Assembly (NCBI RefSeq): GCF_008386495.1
Contig: NZ_VTHJ01000015.1
Coordinates: 1 to 40,483, forward strand
Direction: 5' to 3'
DNA: 40,483 nt
Origin: Streptomyces tailanensis
GTDB lineage: Bacteria > Actinomycetota > Actinomycetes > Streptomycetales > Streptomycetaceae
Made by a program: the position numbers and the translations under genes. Of the stretch, positions 10,643 through 19,242 are shown in pieces; positions within the stretch are counted from its first letter, which is position 1, and each line of letters begins with the position of its first letter. The notes under the pieces are model-generated. The model searched no databases and was not told the DNA's origin. It worked only from the letters and a program-made list of their open reading frames with translations.

Positions 10643-10750
10643 GGAGAAGCGCGCCGTCTGGTGCGGGCCGGTCTTCGATCGAAGCCCTCGGGGTTCGCAA
10701 TCCCCCGGGGGCCACTACCGAGGACCGGCGGCGGCGAGGTGCGCTTCTCC
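10643..10750 (-). other. Long hairpin in the rpsO-pnp intergenic leader
   Basis: Outer arms GGAGAAGCGC (10643-10652) and GCGCTTCTCC (10741-10750) are perfect. Inside, CCGGTCTTCG (10668-10677) pairs with CGAGGACCGG (10719-10728) with one G-U in the RNA. The whole would be a long stem about 70 nt upstream of the pnp start. In Streptomyces the rpsO-pnp spacer is known to be cut by RNase III, and this stem is the obvious candidate. Together with 10797-10972 it accounts for most of the 406-bp gene-free stretch 10576-10981. Confidence 0.7.
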
Positions 10751-10796
10751 TCGTTCGGTGCGTGCGGTCACCCGGGTACGGGGCCCCCACGCTGTG

Positions 10797-10824
10797 TCGT
10801 ACATATCGCGTCGTACATATTGCG
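10797..10824. repeat. 14-bp tandem repeat upstream of pnp
   Basis: TCGTACATATCGCG (10797-10810) is followed directly by TCGTACATATTGCG (10811-10824), one mismatch. It is AT-rich for this DNA and lies just outside the long hairpin, where a pnp-specific promoter could sit. On the minus strand TTGTAG, 18 nt, TATGTA overlaps it as a possible but weak promoter. Confidence 0.5.
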
Positions 10825-10875
10825 TTCTGCTACCACACTACAAAGGGGTGGTGACACTCCGCACGTTTCCGCACA

Positions 10876-10921
10876 TACGGCGGCTTCCGCGGGACGGTTT
10901 CCGCATGTACGGCGGCTTCCG
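10876..10921. repeat. 14-bp direct repeats in the rpsO-pnp spacer
   Basis: TACGGCGGCTTCCG occurs at 10876-10889 and again at 10908-10921, identical, 32 bp apart. They lie between the rpsO terminator and the 10797-10824 tandem repeat. The role is unknown; they could be regulator half-sites for a pnp promoter. Confidence 0.45.
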
Positions 10922-10933
10922 TGCGTACGGCAA

Positions 10934-10972
10934 AAGGGAGCGGCCCCCGATCGTTTCGGGAACCGCTCCCTT
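10934..10972 (-). terminator. rpsO terminator
   Basis: Arms AAGGGAGCGG (10934-10943) and CCGCTCCCTT (10963-10972), 10 bp, with a smaller CCCGA/TCGGG stem inside the loop. It lies 10 bp past the rpsO stop. On the minus strand it ends in AAGGGAGCGG...CCGCTCCCTTTT, giving a short T-run, rare in this window, so it may be a true intrinsic terminator. Confidence 0.8.
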
Positions 10973-10981
10973 CACGGCGTC

Positions 10982-11269
10982 TTACTTGGCGCCCGCCGCA
11001 CCACGGCGGATGCCGAGGCGGTCGACCAGCGTACGGAAGCGCTGGATGTCCTTCTTGGCGAGGTACTGCAGCAGGCGGCGACGCTGACCGACCAGGATCA
11101 GCAGACCACGACGGGAGTGGTGGTCGTGCTTGTGGGTCTTGAGGTGCTCGGTCAGGTCCGAGATCCGGCGGGAGAGCATCGCGACCTGGACCTCGGGGGA
11201 GCCGGTGTCGCCCTCCTTGGTACCGAACTCGCTGATGATCTGCTTCTTCGTAGCGGCGTCGAGCGACAC
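10982..11269 (-). CDS. rpsO: 30S ribosomal protein S15
   Basis: 95 residues, a primary 16S rRNA-binding protein of the small-subunit platform. The sequence from [14 protein letters not shown] through [30 protein letters not shown] and [10 protein letters not shown] is canonical S15. The GTG start at 11269 has GAGGAG with 6-nt spacing; reading further upstream gives an arginine/proline-rich extension that is not part of the protein. The 225 bp to the eccD stop must hold the rpsO promoter; no box was identified with confidence. Confidence 0.97.
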   Translation of the reverse strand: MSLDAATKKQIISEFGTKEGDTGSPEVQVAMLSRRISDLTEHLKTHKHDHHSRRGLLILVGQRRRLLQYLAKKDIQRFRTLVDRLGIRRGAAGAK

Positions 11270-11494
11270 GCGATACTCCTCATGAGTCTCTTCGATGCCA
11301 CCGAGTGCCCCTGGTCTTCGTCTCAGGGGGGCTTCTGTGACTCGGGTGGCGGGGGCCGTTGGGGGCTGCCTCCGGGACCTTGGTGGGTCGGGGGTGCGTA
11401 CACGAACGGCCGTCACACAGGGTACCAGCCTGCGAGGTCGGGGCTGCGCGGGGTCCGGGGCTCAGCCGCTGCTCTCGTACACCACGCCCGTCCC

Positions 11495-12964
11495 TCAGCC
11501 GGTGAGGGAGCGCACGGTGGTGAGGACTCCCAGCACCGCCAGGCACAGCGGAATCAGGGTGAGCAGTACGAAGCCCTCGGCGATGTCGAGGAGGCGGCCC
11601 CAGAAGGGAGAGAGGCCCTTCTGGGGGACGATCAGGCCGATCGCGGTGATCAGCGCGGCTCCGGCCGCGATGGCCGCGGTCAGCCAGATGGTGCGGAAGT
11701 CGAGGGCGCCCCGGTCGTTGTGGAGGACGAACTCGGTGAGGGCCTCGGCCGGGGGGTTCAGAGCGAGCCCCACGAGCAGAAGGGCGATGGCCATGAGGCC
11801 GGCCACCAGGGCGCAGGCGACCTGGGAGGTGTAGCGGAAGAGACGGGCGCGGATGAGCATGGCCAGGCCCGTGGCGAGAGCCAGGAGCTTGGCCCAGACG
11901 TTGTCGGAGAAGCCGAGGACGGCCGTCGAGGCGACGGCGACGGCGGCGGTGCCGCCGACGAGACCGAGCAGCATCTCGTGGCCGCGTCGGGCCTGGGCGG
12001 CGATGCGCTCGGCATCGAGGGGGTCGGTGTCCGGGCCCTGACCGGGGTCCAGGTCGAAGTCCTCGTGCGTGGAGGAGCGCGGCGAGGCGTAGCCGATGGG
12101 CAGGCGCGCGAAGCGGGCCGACAGGCCAGGCAGGAAGGCGACGAGGCCGATGGCGACCGGGGCGCACACCGCGGCGGCGTCGGTCGCGGAGGCGTCGGTG
12201 ACGATCGCCAAGAAGGTGGCGAGGGTGCCCACCGCCGCGAGGAAGGTGGAGGCCACGAAGGGCGCGTCCCCGCTGGGGGTGAGCGCGACGAGGGCGACCG
12301 AGGCGACCAGGACGGCCACGCAGCCCAGCATGAACTGGAGTTTGCCGGGCCCCTGGCCGTCCACGGGGCCGACGATGCCGGAGCCCGCGAGGAGGAGCAG
12401 GGGCAGCGCGGCGAGTCCGAGGGCGACGGTCGCGGCGCGGTCGGCGTACACACGCGCGCGTACGGCCGCGTAAGCGGTCAGGATGACGCCGAGGCCGCCC
12501 TCGATGATGCCGGGCAGGCCCTGCATGTCGTGGCGGACCGGGTCGGCGTACCAGAGCACGAAGCCGACCAGGAGCAGGAGCAGGGCGCCGCCGATCAGTC
12601 CGGAGACGCGGAGCAGGTCGTCGCTCCACAGGTGCCGGTCGCGGACGACCGCGGAGGCGACGGCGTCGGAGACGTCGTCGTGGACGGCGGGCGGCAGCGA
12701 TTCCGCGAAGGGCCGCAGGCTGAGCACCTCGCCGTCGAGCACGCGTTCGTCGGCGAGCGTGCGGGCGCCCTCCAGGACGGTGCCGTCGCGACGTACGAGG
12801 TGGTAGCCCGTCGGCGTACCGACCGGCTGGGTCTGCCCCGTGAGGCGCAGGACCTCGGGGTAGATGTCGGCGATGGCGATGTCCACCGGAAGGGCCACGT
12901 CGATGCGGCTGTCGGGTGCCACGACAGTGACTCGGCAGAAGCCGGTCGCCGCGGTCGTACTCAC
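11495..12964 (-). CDS. eccD: Type VII secretion integral membrane protein EccD
   Basis: About 489 residues. The N-terminal about 95 residues form a ubiquitin-like (YukD-type) cytoplasmic domain (CRVTVVAPDSRIDVALPVD, then GYHLVRRDGTVLEGARTLAD). The rest is a string of about eleven hydrophobic helices separated by short loops, the EccD pore-subunit layout. The GTG at 12964 was chosen since a GGGGG ribosome binding site lies about 8 nt away and the conserved N-terminus is STTAATGF; GTG at 12970 would add two residues. The gene is divergent from eccC, with a 163-bp shared upstream region holding two palindromes. It is separated from the other membrane components (eccB, eccE) by about 16 kb. Confidence 0.93.
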   Translation of the reverse strand: MSTTAATGFCRVTVVAPDSRIDVALPVDIAIADIYPEVLRLTGQTQPVGTPTGYHLVRRDGTVLEGARTLADERVLDGEVLSLRPFAESLPPAVHDDVSDAVASAVVRDRHLWSDDLLRVSGLIGGALLLLLVGFVLWYADPVRHDMQGLPGIIEGGLGVILTAYAAVRARVYADRAATVALGLAALPLLLLAGSGIVGPVDGQGPGKLQFMLGCVAVLVASVALVALTPSGDAPFVASTFLAAVGTLATFLAIVTDASATDAAAVCAPVAIGLVAFLPGLSARFARLPIGYASPRSSTHEDFDLDPGQGPDTDPLDAERIAAQARRGHEMLLGLVGGTAAVAVASTAVLGFSDNVWAKLLALATGLAMLIRARLFRYTSQVACALVAGLMAIALLLVGLALNPPAEALTEFVLHNDRGALDFRTIWLTAAIAAGAALITAIGLIVPQKGLSPFWGRLLDIAEGFVLLTLIPLCLAVLGVLTTVRSLTG

Positions 12965-13008
12965 CTTCACTGACCCCCTGTTCGCGGATGCGTACGCTGC
13001 GGGCGTCA

Positions 13009-13038
13009 CCCTACCGGTAGGGGCTGTCAGCGGTGACA
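13009..13038. promoter_or_regulatory. Two adjacent palindromes between eccD and eccC
   Basis: CCCTACCGGTAGGG (13009-13022) is a perfect 14-bp palindrome. Three bases later TGTCA-GCGG-TGACA (13025-13038) is an inverted repeat with 5-bp arms. Both lie in the short divergent promoter region, and TAGGAT (13041-13046, plus) directly follows as a possible eccC -10. They fit one or two operators controlling both secretion-machine genes. Confidence 0.5.
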
Positions 13039-13127
13039 AGTAGGATCCCCCCGCAAGCGGAGGGCGGCCGTCACCACGGGGGTGCCGGTAGGAAACTGCT
13101 CGTCCGTGTAGGGGGATTGATGCTCCG

Positions 13128-16100
13128 GTGAGCCAGATCGTCATCAAGCGCCCACCGCGTTCCCTGCCGCCCGAAGTGCCTTCCAGCGAGCTGCATTTGG
13201 AGGCTCCGCCGGAGCTGCCGCGGGGGCAGCAGGAGGGCATGCTGATGCAGATCCTGCCGACGCTCGGCATGGGCTCGTCGGTGGTGTTCTACTTCGCGTC
13301 CCCGAACGCCCATCCGTTCATGCGGATCATGGGTGTGGTGATGCTCGTGTCGACGGCCGCGATGGTGATCGCGCAGATCGTCCGACACCGCCGTGGTACG
13401 CAGGGGCAAATGGCCGATGTGCGTCGGGACTACCTCAAATATCTCGCGCAGACCCGGCGTACGGTCCGCAGGACGGGCCTGAAACAGCGTGACGCCCAGC
13501 TGTATCTGCATCCGTCCCCCGAGCAGTTGTGGTCCGTGGTCGCCGAGGGCAGCCGGGTGTGGGAACGGCGCGTCGGGGACCCGGACTTCGGGCAGGTACG
13601 CATCGGTCTGGGCCCGCAGCAGTTGTCCTCTCCCCTGGTGGCCCCCGAGACCGCACCCGTGGACGAGCTCGAACCCCTGTGCGCCGGCGCCATGCAGCGC
13701 TTCCTCGCGGTGCACGGCCAGTTGGACGGGCTGCCGGTCGCGGTGTCGATGCGCGCCTTCTATCACGTGACGGTGTCCGGTGAGCAGGAGAGTGCGCAGG
13801 CCGCCGCGCGCGCCCTGGTGGGCCAGCTCACCACCTTGCACTCCCCCGACGACCTGCTGCTGGCCGTGGTCGCCGCCCCGAGCGCGGTGGGCCGCTGGGA
13901 CTGGACGAAGTGGCTGCCGCACAGCCAGCTGCCCGGCCAGCACGACGGCTCGGGTACCCGACGGCTCTTCGGCGACGACCTCGGGGAGCTCGAGCAGTTG
14001 CTGTCGGCGCGCCTCGAAGGGCGCCCGCGGTTCAGCCGGGACGGCCAGCCGCTGCTGGACCAGCCGCACATCGTGATGGTCCTCGACGGCGGCATCGTGC
14101 CCCCGACCTCCGCTTTCGCGGCCGCCGAGGGTTTGCAGGGCGTGACGATCATCGAGGTGGTGTCGGGCGAGCTCGACCAGCCCCGGGGCAGCCTCTCCAT
14201 CGTCGTACGACCGGACCGGCTGTGGCTGGACTCCGGTGGATCGGTCGCTTACGAGGGCACGCCCGACGGGCTGTCCCTGCCCGCCGCCGAGGCGCTCGCC
14301 CGGCAGCTCGCGCCGCTGCGCATGGGCAGCGGGGACGACGACGAACCGCTGCTCGCCAACCTGGACTTCACGGATCTGCTGGGTCTGGGCGATGCCGCCT
14401 CCGTGGACGTCAGCCGTACGTGGCGGCCCCGGTCGACGCCCGAGCGCCTGAGGGTGCCGATCGGTGTCGGTGAGGACGGGCAGCCCGTGATGCTGGACCT
14501 GAAGGAGGCCGCACAGGACGGTATGGGCCCGCACGGTCTGTGTGTGGGGGCAACCGGTTCCGGTAAGTCGGAGCTGCTGCGCACGCTGGTCCTCGGTCTC
14601 GCGGTCACGCACTCCTCCGAGACGCTGAACTTCGTCCTCGCGGACTTCAAGGGTGGCGCCACCTTCGCCGGCATGTCCCAGATGCCGCACGTCGCCGCCG
14701 TCATCACCAACCTCTCCGACGACCTGACCCTCGTCGACCGTATGGGCGACGCGATCCGCGGCGAACTCCAGCGCCGCCAGGAGTTGCTGCGCTCGGCGGG
14801 CAACTACGCCAACATCCACGACTACGAGAAGGCGCGGGCCGCCGGTGCCCCGCTGGAGCCGCTGGCCTCGCTCGTCCTGGTGATCGACGAGTTCAGCGAA
14901 CTCCTCACGGCGAAGCCGGACTTCATCGACATGTTCATCCAGATCGGCCGTATCGGCCGCTCGTTGGGTGTGCATCTGCTGCTCGCCTCGCAGCGCCTGG
15001 AGGAGGGCCGGCTGCGCGGCCTGGACACCTATCTGTCCTACCGGATCGGTCTGCGCACGTTCTCGGCCGCCGAGTCGCGCGCCGCGCTCGGGGTCCCGGA
15101 CGCGTATCACCTGCCGTCCGTGCCCGGCTCCGGCTATCTGAAGTTCGGTACGGATGAGATGACCCGTTTCAAGGCGGCGTACGTCTCGGGCACGTACCGC
15201 GCGGGCGGCCCCGAGGTCTCCCGGGACCGGCTGCCGATCGAGCGCAGGCCCGCGCTGTTCACGGCGACGCCGGTGCCGGTGGTCTACGCGGCGCCGGACC
15301 CGGCGCAGGTGCAGGTTCCCTCGCGGCAGGAGGACGACGCACTGGCCGACACCGTCCTCGACGTCATCGTGCGGCGGCTGGAAGGGCAGGGGGTGCCCGC
15401 CCACCAGGTGTGGCTGCCGCCACTGGACCGGGCGCCGACGCTGGATCAGTTGCTGCCGCCGCTCGCCTTGACGGCCGAACGGGGCCTGCAGGCCGCCGAG
15501 TACACACGGCTGGGCGGGCTGACGGTCCCCCTCGGTCTGATCGACAAGCCGTTCGAGCAGAAGCGCGAAGTGCTGTACCGGGACTTCTCCGGCGCGGCAG
15601 GCCACATGATGGTGGTCGGCGGCCCGCAGTCCGGCAAGTCCACCCTCCTGCGCACACTGGTCGCGTCCTTCGCGCTGACCCACACTCCCCATGAGGTGCA
15701 GTTCTACTGCCTGGACTTCGGTGGCGGCGGTCTGTCGTCCCTGTCGGACCTGCCGCAGGTGGGCGGGGTCGCGTCCAGGCTGGACCCTGAGCGGGTCCGT
15801 CGTACGGTCGCCGAGGTGGCGGGCATCCTCAACCGCCGCGAGCAGTTCTTCCGCGCCAACGGCATCGACTCCATCGGCACGTACCGCAGGCGCCGCGCGG
15901 CGGGCGATCTACCGGGCGAGGCCTGGGGTGATGTGTTCCTGCTGATCGACGGCTGGGGCAGCTTCAAGGGCGACTACGAGGGCCTCGAAGGCATCGTCAA
16001 CGACATCGCGGGACGGGGCCTCGGATACGGCATCCACATCGTGCTCTCCGCGTCCCGTTACATGGAGGTGCGCTCCGCTCTCAAGGACCAGATCCTCGGC

Positions 16101-17087
16101 CGGCTGGAGCTGCGTCTCGGCGACGTCATGGACTCCGAGTTCGACCGCAAGGTCGCGGCGAACGTACCGCCCGGTGTCCCCGGTCGCGGTCAGGTCCCGG
16201 AGAAGCTGCACTTCATGACGGCGATGCCACGGATCGACTCCTCGCCGGACGCGGACGATCTGTCGGATGCCACGGCGCAGCTGGTGCAGGCGGTCAAGGG
16301 CAACTGGCAGGGCCCCGCGGCCCCGACCGTCCGCCTCCTGCCCCGCAGGCTGCCGGCCGACCAGCTGCCCAAGGGCTTCGAGTTCCCGCAGCACGGCATC
16401 GCCATCGGCATCGACGAGGCAAACCTCGAACCGGTCTTCATCGACTTCGACACGGACCCCTTCTTCCTCGTCTTCGGCGAGAGCGAGTCGGGCAAGACGA
16501 ACCTGCTGCGCCTGATCGCGAAGCAGATCGCCGAGCGCTACACACCCGCGGAGGCCCGGATCGTCGTCGGCGACTACCGCAGGACGATGCTGGAGACCGT
16601 CTCCGAAGAACATTTGCTGGAATACGCGCCGATGTCGTCCGCGATGGAGGTCCACATGGACGCCATCCGACAGTTCATGGAGATGCGCGCCCCCAAGCCC
16701 GACATCACCCCGCAGCAGCTGCGCGACCGCAGCTGGTGGAACGGCCCGCAGCTGTTCATCATCGTCGACGACTACGAGTTGGTCGCCACGAACTCCGGGA
16801 ACCCGCTGTCGGTCCTTGTCGAACACCTGCCCTTCGCCCGTGACGTGGGCGTCAAGTTCATCATCGCCCGCAACGCGGCGGGGGCCTCGCGCTCCATGTA
16901 CGAGTCGTTCATGCAGCGGGTGAAGGAGCTCGGCGCACAGGGGGTCGTCCTGTCCGGCGACCCCATGGAGGGCGACATCCTCGGCAACGTCCGGGCGCGG
17001 CCCATGCCACCGGGGCGGGGCACGTTCGTGTCACGGAAGCGGGGAGCCCCTCTTATCCAGGTGGGCTTGCTTCCGCAACGCCATTAG
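13128..17087 (+). CDS. eccC: Type VII secretion FtsK/SpoIIIE-type ATPase EccC
   Basis: 1319 residues, the motor and substrate-recognition subunit of the ESX system, with the EccCa and EccCb parts fused in one chain. Two transmembrane helices lie at about 46-85, followed by a long stalk/DUF region. Three ATPase domains follow: Walker A GATGSGKS (474-481), GGPQSGKS (831-838) and GESESGKT (1117-1124). Only the first has a full Walker B with Asp587-Glu588 in LVLVIDEF. The second reads LLIDGW (Asp941-Gly942) and the third IIVDDY (Asp1214-Asp1215), in line with the family rule that domain 1 hydrolyses ATP while domains 2 and 3 bind and regulate. The GTG start follows GGGGGA at somewhat long spacing. 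Confidence 0.96.
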   Translation: MSQIVIKRPPRSLPPEVPSSELHLEAPPELPRGQQEGMLMQILPTLGMGSSVVFYFASPNAHPFMRIMGVVMLVSTAAMVIAQIVRHRRGTQGQMADVRRDYLKYLAQTRRTVRRTGLKQRDAQLYLHPSPEQLWSVVAEGSRVWERRVGDPDFGQVRIGLGPQQLSSPLVAPETAPVDELEPLCAGAMQRFLAVHGQLDGLPVAVSMRAFYHVTVSGEQESAQAAARALVGQLTTLHSPDDLLLAVVAAPSAVGRWDWTKWLPHSQLPGQHDGSGTRRLFGDDLGELEQLLSARLEGRPRFSRDGQPLLDQPHIVMVLDGGIVPPTSAFAAAEGLQGVTIIEVVSGELDQPRGSLSIVVRPDRLWLDSGGSVAYEGTPDGLSLPAAEALARQLAPLRMGSGDDDEPLLANLDFTDLLGLGDAASVDVSRTWRPRSTPERLRVPIGVGEDGQPVMLDLKEAAQDGMGPHGLCVGATGSGKSELLRTLVLGLAVTHSSETLNFVLADFKGGATFAGMSQMPHVAAVITNLSDDLTLVDRMGDAIRGELQRRQELLRSAGNYANIHDYEKARAAGAPLEPLASLVLVIDEFSELLTAKPDFIDMFIQIGRIGRSLGVHLLLASQRLEEGRLRGLDTYLSYRIGLRTFSAAESRAALGVPDAYHLPSVPGSGYLKFGTDEMTRFKAAYVSGTYRAGGPEVSRDRLPIERRPALFTATPVPVVYAAPDPAQVQVPSRQEDDALADTVLDVIVRRLEGQGVPAHQVWLPPLDRAPTLDQLLPPLALTAERGLQAAEYTRLGGLTVPLGLIDKPFEQKREVLYRDFSGAAGHMMVVGGPQSGKSTLLRTLVASFALTHTPHEVQFYCLDFGGGGLSSLSDLPQVGGVASRLDPERVRRTVAEVAGILNRREQFFRANGIDSIGTYRRRRAAGDLPGEAWGDVFLLIDGWGSFKGDYEGLEGIVNDIAGRGLGYGIHIVLSASRYMEVRSALKDQILGRLELRLGDVMDSEFDRKVAANVPPGVPGRGQVPEKLHFMTAMPRIDSSPDADDLSDATAQLVQAVKGNWQGPAAPTVRLLPRRLPADQLPKGFEFPQHGIAIGIDEANLEPVFIDFDTDPFFLVFGESESGKTNLLRLIAKQIAERYTPAEARIVVGDYRRTMLETVSEEHLLEYAPMSSAMEVHMDAIRQFMEMRAPKPDITPQQLRDRSWWNGPQLFIIVDDYELVATNSGNPLSVLVEHLPFARDVGVKFIIARNAAGASRSMYESFMQRVKELGAQGVVLSGDPMEGDILGNVRARPMPPGRGTFVSRKRGAPLIQVGLLPQRH

Positions 17088-17166
17088 AGTGATGAAGAGT
17101 GACCAACATCGTTGAATGAAGCCTTGGTTGACTTGGGCGCACAGGGAGAACGGGGAGGCGGCCGAC

Positions 17167-17685
17167 GTGAGTTCGGGCGGGGGCGGCAACGGCGCGGGGG
17201 GCACGCCGGACACCGGCAGGTCCTTCGACAGTCTGTACGGCGTCAATCCCCAAATGGCGCTGGACATCCAGCACGACGCCATGAAGAACTTCAAGAAGCG
17301 CGTCGACGACCTCCTCATCGAACTCGGCAAGTCCGAGGCCGCCCCCGACCAAGTGGGCCAGGACCGCCTGTCCCGCGCCCAACTGGGATCGGCCGACTTC
17401 AAGGAAGCACAGTTCCTCTACGAGTCGTACGCCATCGTCCACGACGAGTTGGAGAACCTCTCGAAGGCGCTCAGCGCCCAGATCGAGGGGGTGGGACTGG
17501 CTGTGCACGCGTCCCGGGTGGGCTTCGAGAACCTCGACGAGGACATCAAGGCGCGGATGCGGGAGGTCAACGCGGAGGTCGACAAGTACTACGACGTGGA
17601 CCGGGATCCGTACGCGCGGCGCCAGGGCGAGCAGCAACAGGGCGAGCCGGTCGCGGAGGTCGCCGACAGTGAGAAGGCCCTGTAA
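17167..17685 (+). CDS. Helical ESX-associated protein, possible secreted substrate
   Basis: 172 residues: Ser/Gly-rich first 20 residues, then long helices (MALDIQHDAMKNFKKRVDDL; FLYESYAIVHDELENLSKAL) of the size of an ESX/PE-type helical hairpin, though without a WxG turn. Near the end, YYDVD fits the YxxxD/E type VII export signal, followed by a charged disordered tail. The GTG start was chosen for GGGGAGG at 8-nt spacing; an upstream ATG (17116) lacks one. It starts 80 bp after eccC and its stop overlaps the next start (TAATG), so it is co-translated with the 508-residue protein. Possibly the two form a heterodimeric substrate pair. Function not known. Confidence 0.8.
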   Translation: MSSGGGGNGAGGTPDTGRSFDSLYGVNPQMALDIQHDAMKNFKKRVDDLLIELGKSEAAPDQVGQDRLSRAQLGSADFKEAQFLYESYAIVHDELENLSKALSAQIEGVGLAVHASRVGFENLDEDIKARMREVNAEVDKYYDVDRDPYARRQGEQQQGEPVAEVADSEKAL

Positions 17686-19211
17686 TGAGCGAGCAGCCCA
17701 AGCGGAAGCAACCTACGCCCCAGCACACCGACTTCGAGTCGATGACCCACGCCCAGCTGGTGGCCATGCTCAACTCGGCGAACTCCGAGAGCGCCTACGA
17801 CCTCGCCGCAAAGCTCTCCAAGGCCGCCTCGACGATCACCAAGATCGGCGATGACCTCATGACGTACGTCAAGGGCCTGGAATGGCAGGGCGAGGCCGGC
17901 GACACCTTCCGTGAGTGGGGCGGGCAGACGGCCAGCGCCACGCTCCACCTCGGGGAGTACGCCGAGGTGGCGTCGCGGTGGATGGGCGTCGTGTCCCAGG
18001 CAATCGCGGAGGCGAAGGCGGTCATGCCGGACACCTCCGAAACCACGGCCGCGCAGGCGGACCTCCGGACCGCGGAGAAGTCCCTCGCGGCAGCCAAGGA
18101 GCCGGGCGCGCGCAACGACCCCGACGCCCGAAAGCTGGCCCAGACCGCCCAGTCCGACGCGACGGCGGCACCGGGCCGCATCGACGCGGCCCGGTACGAG
18201 GCGGCACAACAGATGCGGAAGCTGGCACAGACGTATCAGCAGTCGGCTGCGCAGGTTAATTCTGTGGAGCCGCCCACGTTCTCGCCGCCGGCGAAGAACA
18301 TGGATGCGGGCGAGTGGGTCGGCGGTGGCAATCAATATGAATCGATCACTGTTCTCTCCAGTGGAAGTGGCAACGGAACAGGTTCGTCCACCGCTTCCGG
18401 CCTCAACGGCCGCGAACGCGAATCCACTTCGCAGTCGACCCCAACGCTGCCCGGCAAGGAACGAACTTCTCGCTCCGAGCCGGTCGCCATGGGGCTTGAT
18501 GGCCTGAACACCCTCCCGAAATCTCCAGGGCCAGACCTCACCCAACCCCCGATTGTTCCCGGCGGCTCAGAGCGTCCTGACACACGTCTTCCGTCGCAAC
18601 CGGTCGGGATCCCGCCCTTCAACGGTAACAGGAGCGGCACTGGTCCTACTGCCCCCGGCCGCGTTCCGTCCGCCACTCGGGCACCGTTCCTGCCCGGTCA
18701 GGGCATGGCCAACGGCAGTGCTCGCATGCCACGCGAGACCGGAATCGTCGGAGGTCGCCCTGTGCCCCCCACCTCAGGCCGTCCGGCTGGGTCCCTTCCG
18801 AGGGGGACCGTCATCGGCGAAGGCACGCAGGGACGTACGGCGATGGGGCGTGGCCTCACCCCTGGCATGCCTCTCGGAGGCAATTCCGGTGCCGGGCACA
18901 GCAATGGTGCACCTGCCGGCCGACGTCTGGCATCGGAGACCGGCGGGATGATCGGCAGCCGTCCGAACCAGCCTGGCAATGGCGGATCCGGGCCCTTCAC
19001 CCCAGGAGGAACGGGTCTCACTCGACATGCCAGCGGCGCCTCGCCCGCGCAGGGCTCCACACAGCGCCGCGATGGCACACCTGCGCACGCAGCCAATTCG
19101 CCATCAGTGCGACGCGATCCCCGTCCAAGCGATCGACCCGACTACCTGACCGAGGACGAGGAGACCTGGCAGCGCGCCAATCGTCGCCCGCTGCCACCAG
19201 TTGTGGACTGA
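17685..19211 (+). CDS. WXG100-like protein with long disordered tail
   Basis: 508 residues. The first about 195 form helices with a WxG turn, LEWQGEAGDTFREWG at about 65-79, the mark of ESX-type secreted proteins. After about residue 195 the protein turns into a Gly/Pro/Ser/Thr-rich low-complexity tail with repeated GTGP, RPVPPTSGRPAG and GNGGSGPFTPGG stretches, ending EDEETWQRANRRPLPPVVD. Layout recalls PPE-like or linker substrates that interact with the cell wall. The start overlaps the previous stop by 1 nt (TAATG). Codon use changes within the gene: the head uses strongly G/C-ending codons, while from about 18,250 third positions relax, as in the genes after it. Confidence 0.8.
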   Translation: MSEQPKRKQPTPQHTDFESMTHAQLVAMLNSANSESAYDLAAKLSKAASTITKIGDDLMTYVKGLEWQGEAGDTFREWGGQTASATLHLGEYAEVASRWMGVVSQAIAEAKAVMPDTSETTAAQADLRTAEKSLAAAKEPGARNDPDARKLAQTAQSDATAAPGRIDAARYEAAQQMRKLAQTYQQSAAQVNSVEPPTFSPPAKNMDAGEWVGGGNQYESITVLSSGSGNGTGSSTASGLNGRERESTSQSTPTLPGKERTSRSEPVAMGLDGLNTLPKSPGPDLTQPPIVPGGSERPDTRLPSQPVGIPPFNGNRSGTGPTAPGRVPSATRAPFLPGQGMANGSARMPRETGIVGGRPVPPTSGRPAGSLPRGTVIGEGTQGRTAMGRGLTPGMPLGGNSGAGHSNGAPAGRRLASETGGMIGSRPNQPGNGGSGPFTPGGTGLTRHASGASPAQGSTQRRDGTPAHAANSPSVRRDPRPSDRPDYLTEDEETWQRANRRPLPPVVD

Positions 19212-19242
19212 CTCCTTGTTCGGTTGCGACCCTGGAAGGCAC

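Noticed and set aside
10604..12973. 789-residue plus-strand frame over rpsO and eccD
   Set aside because: Crosses terminators, the rpsO gene and eccD with Gly/Glu/Arg-rich shadow composition; no domain seen.
13071..15692. 873-residue minus-strand frame opposite eccC
   Set aside because: Antisense shadow; the plus-strand EccC has all ATPase motifs.
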